This document shows, one piece after another, positions 1-10,265 of a stretch of DNA of 64,000 nt. This DNA comes from Adineta vaga (taxonomy: Eukaryota > Rotifera). The notes below the pieces were generated by a model that saw only the letters and a list, made by a program, of their open reading frames with translations, was not told where the DNA came from and ran no database searches. The stretch covers positions 19,282,001-19,346,000 of the forward strand of contig CP075492.1 in NCBI GenBank assembly GCA_021613535.1, given 5' to 3'. Each line of letters starts with the position of its first letter. Within the stretch, counting starts at the first letter, position 1. The position numbers and the translations under genes were made by a program.

Positions 1-193
1 ACTTTTTGTCGTTGTAGTCGCAGTTGTCGTTATTGTTGTTGTTGTACTCGTAGTTATTCTTGTTGGTGTTATAAGTATATCTGATTGTTTTTTTGCTACA
101 ATAACCGTTAGAATAACACTTATAACTAAGATTGTTACAGAAATAATTGTAATTAACAAAATCTTTATCAGTTTTCTTCGAACATATTCACAT
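1..193 (-). CDS. Partial membrane-anchored protein with Thr-rich stalk
   Basis: Reading the minus strand from 193 to the window edge gives one open frame. It starts with a basic patch (EYVRRK), then a membrane segment of about 25 residues rich in I, L and V, then a stalk made almost only of Thr with Ile, Ser and Ala. This is the layout of a type II single-pass membrane protein. A polypyrimidine tract ending in AG sits just upstream at 194-195, so 193 is probably the start of an internal exon. The extracellular part lies outside the window, so no function can be given. A similar Thr-rich linker occurs in the secreted gene at 10266. The alternative is low-complexity noncoding DNA, but the basic patch, membrane segment and stalk in one frame argue for coding. 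Confidence 0.45.
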
Positions 194-565
194 CTACAAA
201 GAAAAAGAAAAGATAAACTAAGAAATTATATCAATTCATACAATATTCTTAAGTGAGAAGTCGATGGTTCTAATGGATTTGATTCATTTGATTGAAACTA
301 AAATGATGAAAAAACACTCAAAGTTAGTTGTTGTCTTCATGAAAAATTTACTTGAACAACTTGTATTCTATTCATTATAACTAAAACACATTTAGAATAT
401 TTCTAAAAAACAAGTTCTTTTTTTTTCTGCAGGATCCAAAGACATATGTTGATATTAATATGATAACATTTATTGTTGTTCTTTTTTCTATGAAGTATAA
501 TGAAGAAAAAAAAGAACAGATGTTAGTTAGTTTTTTTTTATTGTAAGTGCTCATGGACATGGACA
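194..565. other. Gene-free stretch
   Basis: AT-rich DNA with homopolymer runs. The open frame on the minus strand here has low-complexity composition and I see no gene in it. Confidence 0.5.
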
Positions 566-930
566 TGAAGTAGATAATTGGACAAAGGTCATATTCAGTG
601 ACGAGAAACAATTTAATATCGATCAATCATGAACTATTCATTGGATCCGTATCGACAGTCATCGTCCCAAATCGTTTATTCGTCAAGTTCGATTTTATGT
701 AAACGTATTTGGAGCTGTATGGACCAATGGCAGTGGTACTTTCATAACTCCGTATATCGACAACTATTTATTTTATTTACATAATTATTTTTCATTCATG
801 ATCGTCCAACTTGGACTCATACTAATATGATACACGACTGACTTCTCAATAATCAGTGTAAGGCTAAATTATCTCATGACGGTTGGGATATTAATGACTA
901 GCGATTGTATGTTTTCGAATGTATTTTTAT
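566..930 (+). pseudogene. Tc1/mariner transposase relic
   Basis: From about 570 the plus strand encodes a segment like the catalytic core of Tc1/mariner transposases: W-T-K-V-I-F-S-D-E-K (first catalytic Asp at about 603), then a stretch ending V-N-V-F-G-A-V-W-T-N-G-S-G that matches the family's V-x-V-W-G block. A TGA stop lies within the frame soon after the first Asp. A second-Asp-like block (H-D-R-P-T-W-T-H-T) appears near 800 in another frame. The third Asp region and both terminal repeats are not recognisable. It is an old, broken DNA transposon, different from the mariner relic that follows at 1248. Confidence 0.6.
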
Positions 931-1171
931 TGATAAAGCATTTTTTTGAACGCTTCTATTTGATCAACCAGATTGTTTTTAGATTTGCACCACAAATTGT
1001 GAACGAGAAATATTATCGATAACAATACAATTGTTGAACAGAATTGCAGCGTATGGCAGACTACATAATATATGAAGTTGACCAAAGATATCTCTCTGTA
1101 TGGTCATGTATTAAAGCTAACCAACTACCATCTTCAAATCGAAATGGAATTTGAAATAACAAAAAATCTAA

Positions 1172-1247
1172 GGTTGAGAGTGTGGTTGATGTGAGAGTAG
1201 CATATTTACACATTATTCTCACCTACCCACACCCACACCCTCAAGAT
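1172..1247. repeat. TGTGGG fold-back element 1
   Basis: G-rich arm (GAGAGTGTGGTTGATGTGAGAG), short loop, C-rich arm ending CCACACCCTCAAGAT. It abuts the 5' edge of the mariner relic. Confidence 0.8.
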
Positions 1248-1909
1248 CTCGGCTGCTTTCCATACAAGAAAATCAAACAGCCAAGATTGAGGAATCTTCA
1301 AAAAACGAAGAGAGTCAAATTTGCAAATTGGGTGTTGAATAATTACACCAAAGATGATACAAAAATGTGGCTGTTTTCAGATGAAAAATATTTTGATTTA
1401 GATGGAATATATAACGTTCAGAACGATCGGGTGTGGGCTGTGAGCAGGAAAGAGGCTGATGAGAGAGGTGCTATACATGAAAAAACAAAATTTCCGGTGA
1501 AAGTAACGGTGTGGATGGGTGTGTGTGGAGAAGGACTGACGGTGCCTGTTATTTTTGAAGATGGGACAATGGATGCTCGAAGATACATTGATGAAGTTCT
1601 TCCAATAGCTTTAAAATGTGACAACAAAATATGTTAGGAAACAATTGGACGTATCTGCAAGATGGTGCTAAACCTCACACACATCATCTTAGTCAAGAAT
1701 GGTGTGCTGATCATTTTCCTGCATTTATCTCCAAGGATCATTGGCCTCCTGATTCACCTGATCTATGTCCATTTGATTATAGTTTATGGAATGAATTAGG
1801 TGAAGCTATAAACTGGGAACATGCAACAACAAAGGCAGCGTTAATAGAAGAGATAAAATGTTCTGTCAAAAGAGTTGATAAAAAAAAAGATTTTAAATTC
1901 TGTACTTGA
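1248..1909 (+). pseudogene. Mariner-type transposase relic (frameshifted)
   Basis: Two overlapping frames encode one mariner-like transposase. The first (to 1637) holds a Lys/Arg-rich segment, W-L-F-S-D-E-K-Y-F with the first catalytic Asp, and V-T-V-W-M-G-V. The second (from 1631) holds Q-D-G-A-K-P-H with the second Asp and S-P-D-L-C-P-F-D-Y with the third. About 37 residues separate the last two Asps, which points to a DD37D-type mariner rather than the classical DD34D. A one-base frameshift near 1630-1637 breaks the gene, and the N-terminal DNA-binding half is missing: recognisable sequence starts right after the fold-back element at 1172-1247. The open frame formally starts inside that element, but those residues are translated repeat. 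Not active as it stands. Confidence 0.8.
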
Positions 1910-1969
1910 TTTTACTGAACGATTACGTTTAATAAAAAAAATGGAGGAAAGTATATTCGTTAAATAAAA

Positions 1970-3778
1970 TATACTATCTTGTGCAGAATTTCAAGCTCCT
2001 ATTCTATCGGGTAATATACGAAAAATATTTAAAATACAGACAGTCTAATTTATTCTGGGACATCGGTTAAGTCGGAACACATATGAAGAGAAGAAATACC
2101 GTGAGAAATTTTGATTGTATCCTTTTTCTTCATCACTTCGTTTTACTGAGTAACGAAAGAGAAGTTATATAGTATTTTTTTTCTGTAAATAGTATTATGT
2201 AAAAATTCACGATGATAATAAAAACAAATATACTAAAAGAAATGCATAAGTAATATGATAAGATAATATCTTTTCACATGTATTTTCAAATGATAAAGCA
2301 AAAATGAATTTATGTTAATTACTCATAGATTACGTCCATTTGCATAAGGACTTATATATTTAGATTTGATTTTTATACCAAAAATCTTTGGTAATATATA
2401 TGATATTTAAGAACATGGAAAACCACGTATTATTGACGAAAGACTTCTATGAATAACTGAATGATTTTGTCAAAAAAATAGATATGTTTGATGCAATATT
2501 TCTTCTTTGGTTAATTATTTCTGCTTTTTCTTTCTTTTTCTATTACTCTGTTATTACCACGATAAGTTAGAATCGAATGATTACAGTTATTTTACAAATT
2601 ATAACATAAAAAAATAGTGCTATTATTTTTTCTCAACCTCGAAAGAAATTTTGCCTCATATTTTCTTTTGCTTTAAAATATATTCTCTCGACTGTGTAAG
2701 GAGGGTTATCGGACAACAAATAATGTGTATGGAGGTGTGCTTCCGCCGGAGTCAAAGTTTAAAATTGAAAGAAACTTCACGAATAGGTTTCGGAGATCGA
2801 TGAAACTGACCAATCAGGTATAGTGCTACATAATAAAGCTGACAAATTGAATATCTAGGAGGCATGAATCAGCGAATCAGTCATTGATTATCTCAGATGG
2901 TTGTGTTTAGTTGTATGAGTCTACAAATGAGGATCAGTACGAGTGTCCTTCCATAACCTCTAGTAATAAATGAAAGACAGTTTGCAGTTGAAAGCTTTCT
3001 TTATAGATGATTTTGTTGCAGTAGATTAATTGTTAATTTATATTTATACATTTGACACATTATTTCCAGGTAATGATTTAGTATATTGATTATTAATAGA
3101 TAAAAAGATCAGATTTAAGTGGCCTGTAACGACCAAGTAATTAGCCGTTATAAGGTGCAACTTATGTAAAATTCAAGCAATTTTTTTTTCTTTTTTTTTC
3201 GTATGGTTATATTGAAAAAAATTGATTGTTCTCGGTAGTTTAGTGTCTTTGATTTTCATATAGAATGTAAGAGAATTCTCAATTGAGATCGATGTTCTCA
3301 TGACTGATTGATATATCTTTTAGTTCGGAAATATTTATCGTTAATTGTACTTTAATTGGATTTTTTTGAGTTCAGAATTCAAAATTCTTTTTCTTTTATT
3401 CAACAAAGATTCTCTGAAGACGAGATAATTGATTTAATTCAATTTCTTTTCTTTCGAATCACAACTGTCGAATTGAGAAAATGACTTCAAATTTTATTTT
3501 TGATTTTCGAATCGAAGAAAAAGATCATTTTTAATTTCTTTATTTCTTCTTCAAAACAAATTTTCATTTCAAAATCGATTGTTGATTTATTTTATAAGTA
3601 TTCGAAACTTTTTCTCGAAAAATTTATGATTTTACAAATCAATTTACAAATTACCCTCGTTTTTCAATCAAAATTGACTTTTTCATCGCATTTCAACGAT
3701 TTCAATTATTTTTCGTCATTTTCACAGAAAATCCTTTGAATTCCAATCAATGTTTTTCTTTTTCAAAATCTTTCAAAA
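1970..3778. other. Long gene-free stretch
   Basis: About 1.8 kb of AT-rich DNA with many homopolymers. The open frame at 3500-3739 is Phe/Lys/Ser-rich low complexity and is not supported as a gene. No terminal repeat partner for the mariner relic was found. Confidence 0.5.
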
Positions 3779-4834
3779 CTAATTCCAGTTCAATTTGACA
3801 CAAATTGCTTTTTTATCAAATCGAACGATTCGATGATTTCCCCGATCTGAAACATAAAGATTTCCTTCTAAATCAAATGATAAACCATGAGGACAATTCA
3901 ATTGATTTGATTTACTTCCTTGACCATTTCCACCAACAACAATCTCACCTTCTTCATCTCCTTCATACCATCGCATTATTCGATGATTTCTACAATCTGC
4001 GACATAGATTTGATTCCATTCATCAACAAACAATCCATAAGGAAGATTCAATTGATTGAGATTGTTTCCTTCACCATTTCCTCCAGCCACAACAATTCCT
4101 TCATGCGCATGTTTTCTCCATTTCATCACACGATTATTCTCATAATCTGAAACATAAAGAGATTGATCTTTATCAACAAAGATGCACAGAGGATAGTTGA
4201 GTTGATTTGGTTGATTTCCTTTTCCATTTCCACCTGCAACTAATATTCCTTCTTTGTTTTCATTAATCTTTTCTAAATTCCATTTTCTCACTTCATTCTT
4301 TTCTTCATCACAAACATAAAGAAATCCATGTTGATCCATTGTTAAACCAGAACAATAAATATTTTGAATGAGAATATGTAGTTTTTGATCTCGTGACCAT
4401 CGCATCACTCGTGTGTTCCCCAAATCAGCAATAATGATTGAATGATTTTGTTGATCAACAATCACATCTGTTGGTCTATTCAATTGATCTATTCTATTTT
4501 CTTGTCCATTTTCACCTGTAATGATTTGTCCTTGTTTTTCATCACATTCCCATTTACCAATACGATGATTGTGATAATCAGCAATGAAAATGGTTTTGTT
4601 TTCATCAACAAAGATTCCTTGAGGACCATTGAGTTGATTTAATTGACTTCCTTTTCCATTTCCTCCCGCAACAATCTTTCCATTTTGTTGAAATGTCGAT
4701 TCTTCATTTAACATCTCATTATGTTCATTGAAATCTGTTTGACAAAATTCTTTTGAACAACCTTGGCATTGAATTATAATTTTTTTGTATTTCAGACATT
4801 TGAAACATTGTTTTGTGTTGTTTACCATGGCCAT
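3779..4834 (-). CDS. NHL-repeat beta-propeller protein with N-terminal Cys-rich motif
   Basis: A single-exon 351-residue protein. Residues about 8-40 carry paired Cys/His (C-F-K-C, C-Q-G-C, E-F-C, H), resembling a degenerate zinc-binding B-box-like motif. From about residue 57 come six NHL repeats, each with N-Q-L-N-x-P-x-G-I-F-V-D followed by I-F-I-A-D-Y-x-N-H-R-I-x-R-W, enough for a six-bladed propeller. NHL propellers bind protein or RNA; the ligand here is unknown. No signal peptide or membrane segment is visible, so it is probably cytosolic. The start at 4834 puts the Cys motif at the very N terminus. A broken relative lies at 56695-57376. Whether this copy is expressed cannot be judged. 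Confidence 0.85.
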   Translation of the reverse strand: MAMVNNTKQCFKCLKYKKIIIQCQGCSKEFCQTDFNEHNEMLNEESTFQQNGKIVAGGNGKGSQLNQLNGPQGIFVDENKTIFIADYHNHRIGKWECDEKQGQIITGENGQENRIDQLNRPTDVIVDQQNHSIIIADLGNTRVMRWSRDQKLHILIQNIYCSGLTMDQHGFLYVCDEEKNEVRKWNLEKINENKEGILVAGGNGKGNQPNQLNYPLCIFVDKDQSLYVSDYENNRVMKWRKHAHEGIVVAGGNGEGNNLNQLNLPYGLFVDEWNQIYVADCRNHRIMRWYEGDEEGEIVVGGNGQGSKSNQLNCPHGLSFDLEGNLYVSDRGNHRIVRFDKKAICVKLNWN

Positions 4835-5653
4835 TTGTTTGAATTGAAGTTGATAAAGGAATGAAATGTGTGTTGATGCATTTGTGTATTTAAAAAAAAA
4901 ACATGAGTCAAAATCAACAAAAATATTTCTATGTGGGAAAAATCATTGATTCCAACAGAATTCGTAACATGAAATGAAAAAAATCCAATAGAACGAAAAG
5001 AATTTTTTAATTTTTTGACAAATCAGTAAATGTTTGAAAACATTTGTATTTTTGAACAAACGAATAATTTCGTAAAAATATTGAGTAGATGTCGATAATG
5101 TTTAAATATTTGTCAAAGAGTACTTCGTTGTCGGAAGTGACGACATACGGTACACGAGGCACAATATCGTTGTCTTGTTGATCATTAACACTGAATGTAT
5201 AAAATGAAAAATAGTAAATCGATTACTTTCAATAAGTGCAAAGTTTATGCAGTCTATGTTTTTCAACATAAAGATTATTGAACGATACAGAAAATGTGTC
5301 ACTATGATAGAGTAAACGAATGAATAATATTCTTAAATAACTCTTTGTTATCTGCAAGATATTACTCGATTAAATAATCAGAAAATCAGTTAAGTAAATA
5401 TTTTTTGATAATTATATGACGATGATAGCACACATCTTCTTATATTATATGAGAGAATAGCTGAACATGATTATATATAACTTAATTCTGTAACTAAAAG
5501 TCAAGAACATTTTAAACAAACACTTTGTTTTATTTTAGAATAAAATTCACTTAATGTATCATCTATTGATATGATTCATTTATGTTCAATCTCGAACGAT
5601 ATTATAATTATCGATTCATTAAAATCTCTTTCAATTAAAATTTATATGCTTAA
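4835..5653. other. Gene-free stretch
   Basis: AT-rich, no supported gene or repeat. It probably includes the NHL gene promoter. Confidence 0.4.
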
Positions 5654-6050
5654 TTGTATAAAAGAAGTAAATATGGATGTTTTCATAGTACTTTTATATT
5701 CGACGATTACTCTCAATCACATCAAGTCTTTGTATTAGGAGTATATCCATCTGTTGCATTCATTAATCATTCATGTTCACCAAATATAGATCGTCTTTTC
5801 ATTAAGAATAATAATACTAGATTTCAAATAGGTGATTTAGTTTTTTTTGCAGCATATGGTGTGAAGTAAGATGAATATTTTTTTAATTGTCAATGAATAC
5901 GTTGCATTAATGAAACAAAAGGAGAAGTTGATAAATCTTTTATGAATCTAATAAAAGAACTTAAATGTCCAAAATCAAAATGTCAAGGTTGGTTTATTCT
6001 ATCTTTTAAAAAACATCATATGTGTTGTCAAGCATGTCAAATGTTACGAT
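5654..6050 (+). pseudogene. SET-domain (SMYD-like) methyltransferase relic
   Basis: The frame from 5654 contains G-V-Y-P-S-V-A-F-I-N-H-S-C-S-P-N-I, the signature N-H-S-C-x-P-N block of SET lysine methyltransferases of the SMYD type, followed by I-G-D-L-V-F-F-A-A-Y-G. After a stop at about 5868 the sequence still reads like the post-SET zinc cluster (R-C-I-N-E-T-K-G-E, then K-C-P-K-S-K-C-Q-G-W). At least two in-frame stops interrupt it, and neither the MYND finger nor the start of the SET domain is found upstream. It is a decayed fragment without activity. Confidence 0.65.
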
Positions 6051-7753
6051 AGACAATTCTTTTCTTTGTATCTCTACAATAATACTTTGAACAAGTAATA
6101 AATCTAACGTTTGATTAGAACATCATATTCTCAATAGCGATTATATTCAATAAAATTAAATAAGAATTCACAATCGAAAATGTTATTTAATGATTTATCA
6201 CGTATTTTGAGTAATATTTCATCAAAAGTCAATGCCATTTATAATATATGTATTTCGCTGTTTTGCACTCTTTTCTTTGTTCGTTATAATCTTTAAATTT
6301 GATATTTCAAATCGAATTGATTGATGGGAAAAATTGATAAGCTTCTTTTTCAATTAAACATGTTCTAATATAAAAAGCACAGTAGTTTAAAAAATATTAC
6401 ATTTTATTTTAATCATGAATAATCGTGTTTAAGTTCTATTATTCTCAATCTTCAATATTGTCTCACTGATAATGATCTAGGGGTGAGGGTGTGGATGTGG
6501 GTGTGGGTATGAGTGTGAGAGAAGAGGAGATACCCACACCCACACCCTCAAGATGGACGTAAAACTACCTAGTTTTACTGACATGATTAATTGTAGTTAT
6601 AAGATATTTATCGATTAAATCCTATTTATCTTTCTTCTTCTTTCTTGTATACATATCGTTAAAAATCATTCATATTTTACTGAAATAATAACAATATTAA
6701 CAACAAAAACAACAATGACATCAACATTGTAAAATATCGTCACCATTACCAACAAAATCAAGATCAAGATCAATATCAACATAATTAACATTAATAATTT
6801 CAACACCGTTTTTATATTTTATTATATCTGATTTCATTCACATCTATCAGAATTTCTGGAAATAATTTCACTTAACTAAATAAAGAAAATCACGAAGCAA
6901 TTCCTGATGATGTGTTCAGTTGAACACGAAAGCTCGAATAATCTCTTTTATTTCTGTTGAGATAAAACTTTTTCATCATGATCTTTGCAGCAGTCTTATC
7001 TTTATTTTCTAAATCATAATAATTTTTGCCCGAATATGATAATTAAAAAAAGAACATTTCTTTTAAAATCCAGAAGAAGTACCAGAAATGTTTGTAAATT
7101 AATTGATCTATATTTAAATTAGATTTTGTTCATATTTATGTAATTGTAATAGAATCATGTAATCATGATGTTCAATTTATATATTTCTTTTGAATATAAT
7201 AAATACTTAATAAATTAAAATTAGTATTAAATTAAGTGATATTATCCAAGATAAATATAAGTTAGTTTTCACTAAATAATTTCTTAGAAGTGTTTGGGTG
7301 CACATAGTCACTTCCTAAAAGATTTATGGAAAAAAACCTTATTGTGAACTTTTGTTTTTCTTTCTGATCTTATATGTCTTTGTAGACTATCTGAAAAAGA
7401 TGTAATTTGAGGCTTTTTAGAAAAAAAAAGTTTCTTCTTAATTCTTTATTTTATTTTATAGTAAAGGATAAAGCAACGAAAAATCTTTATCTTTATTTTA
7501 TAAAGAATAAAGATAATCTTTATCTTATAAAGTAAAGATAAAGTAACATCCCTAACATCCACCCGCCCACATTCTGGTTTAGATTTTAATCAAACAGTAA
7601 AACATATGGAGTCTTTATGATTAATTTTCATCGATAAATACAAGAATTTCTTGACATTAAAGTGAACTTCTCATTAAATTCTCTTCTATTTCCGTTAACT
7701 AATATAAAATATGTTATTTATTTAATTTGAATTTGAATGAAACAAATAATTTT
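6051..7753. other. Gene-free stretch with simple repeats
   Basis: Holds fold-back element 2, an A/C-rich simple repeat of CAA/ATCAA type at about 6690-6800 and a run of AAGATAAAG-like direct and inverted repeats at about 7470-7550. No gene recognised. Confidence 0.5.
6480..6556. repeat. TGTGGG fold-back element 2
   Basis: 5' arm GGGTGAGGGTGTGGATGTGG, 3' arm ACCCACACCCACACCCTC ending CAAGATGG. One of the best-preserved copies. Confidence 0.9.
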
Positions 7754-8722
7754 TTATATTGGATTTCTATTGTTTATTGTTGTGTTTGGTCCTACCAGAT
7801 TGAATCGTACGTGTATTCTTTTCATTATAGATTCTCTAATTAGATCAGTAAAATAAAATAATGCAATCATAATTGATAAAATTGCACTATCAAAAAAGAT
7901 AAAAGCAAATCGATGAGCATATTCCATTTCTATATTGAATGCACCCATAAACCAAACTAATATATGAGAGAAACAAATGACAATTAGAATTGTAATTGTT
8001 ATAACTATTCGTCGAATCATTTTCAATTCACGTTGTGTTCGAATTTGATTATTAGAAGTTGTAACATTCTTACCAATGTGTTTTACATGTCTAACTAATC
8101 GAAAATATAAATACATAATTGATAAAACTGGAATGGAAAAGCCAACAATAATTGCATAAGCTACAAAGATAGAAAGTGCAACGGGTAAGTGACAGATTTG
8201 ATCATTAACATCATAAACAATGGCACCAGGATATAAAAATGGAGTAGGAACTAATAAACAAAATATCCAAAATAAACAAATAAGTAGAGTTTGAATACGA
8301 AATGACTGCCAAAACAATCGAGTTGGATACATAGCAAGAATATGTCTATATAGAGCTTCCAAAAAAAATGAATAATTAAAAGCCCAATACGAGCCATACG
8401 TCATATAAGCTCGAAAAACACAAAGTGAATCTTCATATTCAATCTGCTTAAGATCATTTTGAAGTGTAAATAAAACCATACCAAATCTCGCAGACGCACA
8501 AACACATGTCCATATACATGTATTAGCTACAAGCATCATGGGAATTGTATGACATGTTTTATCCAATATGATAACAAATATAAAAAGAATACTAAACATA
8601 ATAGTTGATACAGTGCATAAAATCATACAAACATTAATAAGTATAAACCATGATTGAATAGGTATTATTGTCATGTTATTAAAAAACAAATACGTTTGAT
8701 TAAATTCATCAGTTGAATTCAT
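7754..8722 (-). CDS. Rhodopsin-like seven-helix receptor
   Basis: A single-exon 322-residue protein with seven predicted membrane helices (about residues 23-50, 62-83, 103-125, 146-168, 182-205, 236-260, 270-292). The N terminus has N-x-T/S glycosylation sites (NST, NQT, NNM-T). The position of the E/DRY motif at the end of helix 3 reads Y-R-H. Cysteines in extracellular loops 1 and 2 (CVF and CHL) could form the usual disulphide. It should sit in the plasma membrane as a G-protein-coupled receptor; the ligand is unknown and the NPxxY motif is not clear. It is more diverged than the three receptors at 14083, 16686 and 47692. Confidence 0.8.
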   Translation of the reverse strand: MNSTDEFNQTYLFFNNMTIIPIQSWFILINVCMILCTVSTIMFSILFIFVIILDKTCHTIPMMLVANTCIWTCVCASARFGMVLFTLQNDLKQIEYEDSLCVFRAYMTYGSYWAFNYSFFLEALYRHILAMYPTRLFWQSFRIQTLLICLFWIFCLLVPTPFLYPGAIVYDVNDQICHLPVALSIFVAYAIIVGFSIPVLSIMYLYFRLVRHVKHIGKNVTTSNNQIRTQRELKMIRRIVITITILIVICFSHILVWFMGAFNIEMEYAHRFAFIFFDSAILSIMIALFYFTDLIRESIMKRIHVRFNLVGPNTTINNRNPI

Positions 8723-10265
8723 TTATGAAATAAAAGTTAGTAAAATAAAGAAGAATACAGCTTTGAAATCATTATATATGAAGAAAAAAAACATTTTTAA
8801 TGAGCATCTGCTGACTTTTTCTCTTTTTTGTCAAAAACATTTTCTTCCTTTTCATGATGAACACATGTCAAGAAACAAAGAAGAAATATATCTTGAAGTA
8901 GCTGTCAAAATGAGGGATAATGAATTTTTCCTGAATAACTTCAAAAGAAAAACATTTTTTTGGGGTCACCCTACATGCTTTACGTGACTATTTAAATTCT
9001 ATTTCGAGTAACTATACATAAAGAAATCTTTTAGTTATTTATTTCTCCAGTAATAAAATATAGAACCAATAGAGATATAAATGAAAAATACATTTAATTT
9101 CTTTTATATTCACATATACCTTAAGGTTTATTATTTTAAAAAAAAGGATTAAAATGAGATACTCAGAATAGATTTTTTTTTGTTTATTTTAATTCTAGGA
9201 ATGTCATTAAAATTGAAATTACCAGTCGAATCTATTATGAATCGATATGATAATAATTCATCTTTAATGGACATCATTGTTAGTAAACCATATTGATAAA
9301 AAATCTTTCATTATATTATAATGCATATAAAAAGTTATATACGATTATGATTGTTTTATCTTACTGAAACTATCGTTTGCATCAGAAAATAAATTTTATA
9401 AGAATCAAATATTATTTTATTTGCTACCTGGTACAAGATTTTCCTAGAGTATTTTTATATAATCATCTCTACCTACACATCCATTTCATGTTATTCGACA
9501 AATATAACCCTTTGAGTCCCGATGGGATATAAACTTGTTTTTCAAATTGCTTTATAGTGTCGTAGATAGCATACGACGAGTAGTATACAACAGTATGGTT
9601 TGACTGGCATATGAAATATCGAAAAGGAAAAGTTAATAATAGCAGAAATGAACCTTTTAAGAAAGAAAAAAATTTTCCAAGTTTTTTTGCAAACAACTGT
9701 ACGTCGCCGGGACTCAAAGAGTGAAAAACTTTTGAGTTTCTATCCAATATTTCAAATCTTTTCGGAGTCACATTCGATTTTAAAAAAAAAAGTTTTCCTC
9801 AGCGGTAGATCCAGTTTTAGTGGTCCTCACACTATACACCCTTATGTTCACTTTCAACCTCAAATTTGAAATCTTCATCATTGATTATCTTCGATCAAAC
9901 ATTTAATGAAAATAGAATTCGCGAAAAAAAACACAATTTCTATAATGAAGTGTAGATTAGGTTCTCCTAAATACAACTGTTTCTACATATTGGATTCTAA
10001 TGAATTTGAGTAGACAAAAACATTTTAAACTCTTTTCATTCTTTATTTCATAAAAGGGAATAATAATAATATATTTTTTGGGTCAAAACGTAATAATGTT
10101 CCACTTACGAGCAACTTGCTATCTTTATCAGTATTCTTTATTCTCACTTAAAATAGCTAAGTATCATGCAGAAAAGATAAAATAGAATAAAAACAAAAAT
10201 AAAAAATCTTCTAACCATCGTTACAATATATAAATCATTTTATTTCAGAACAAAATTTCATCATA
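8723..10265. other. Gene-poor stretch
   Basis: Contains a possible terminal exon at about 9200-9294 (AG acceptor, then a short open frame starting M-S-L-K-L-K-L-P-V-E-S), whose gene I cannot find, and the MITE at 9508-9723. The remaining frames look noncoding. Confidence 0.4.
9508..9723. mobile_element. Possible piggyBac-like MITE
   Basis: A roughly 216-bp segment bounded by CCCTTTGAGTCCCG on the left and CGGGACTCAAAGAG on the right, an inverted pair with about one mismatch. Ends starting CCC are reminiscent of piggyBac elements. A TTAA target duplication is not evident. No transposase inside. Confidence 0.45.

Noticed and set aside
3500-3739. 79-residue frame on the plus strand
   Set aside because: Phe/Ser/Lys-rich low complexity from AT-rich DNA, no motif.
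3805-4059. His-rich open frames opposite the NHL gene
   Set aside because: They are antisense shadows of the repeated NHL codons.
9469-9771. 100-residue minus-strand frame
   Set aside because: It spans the MITE; no domain seen.
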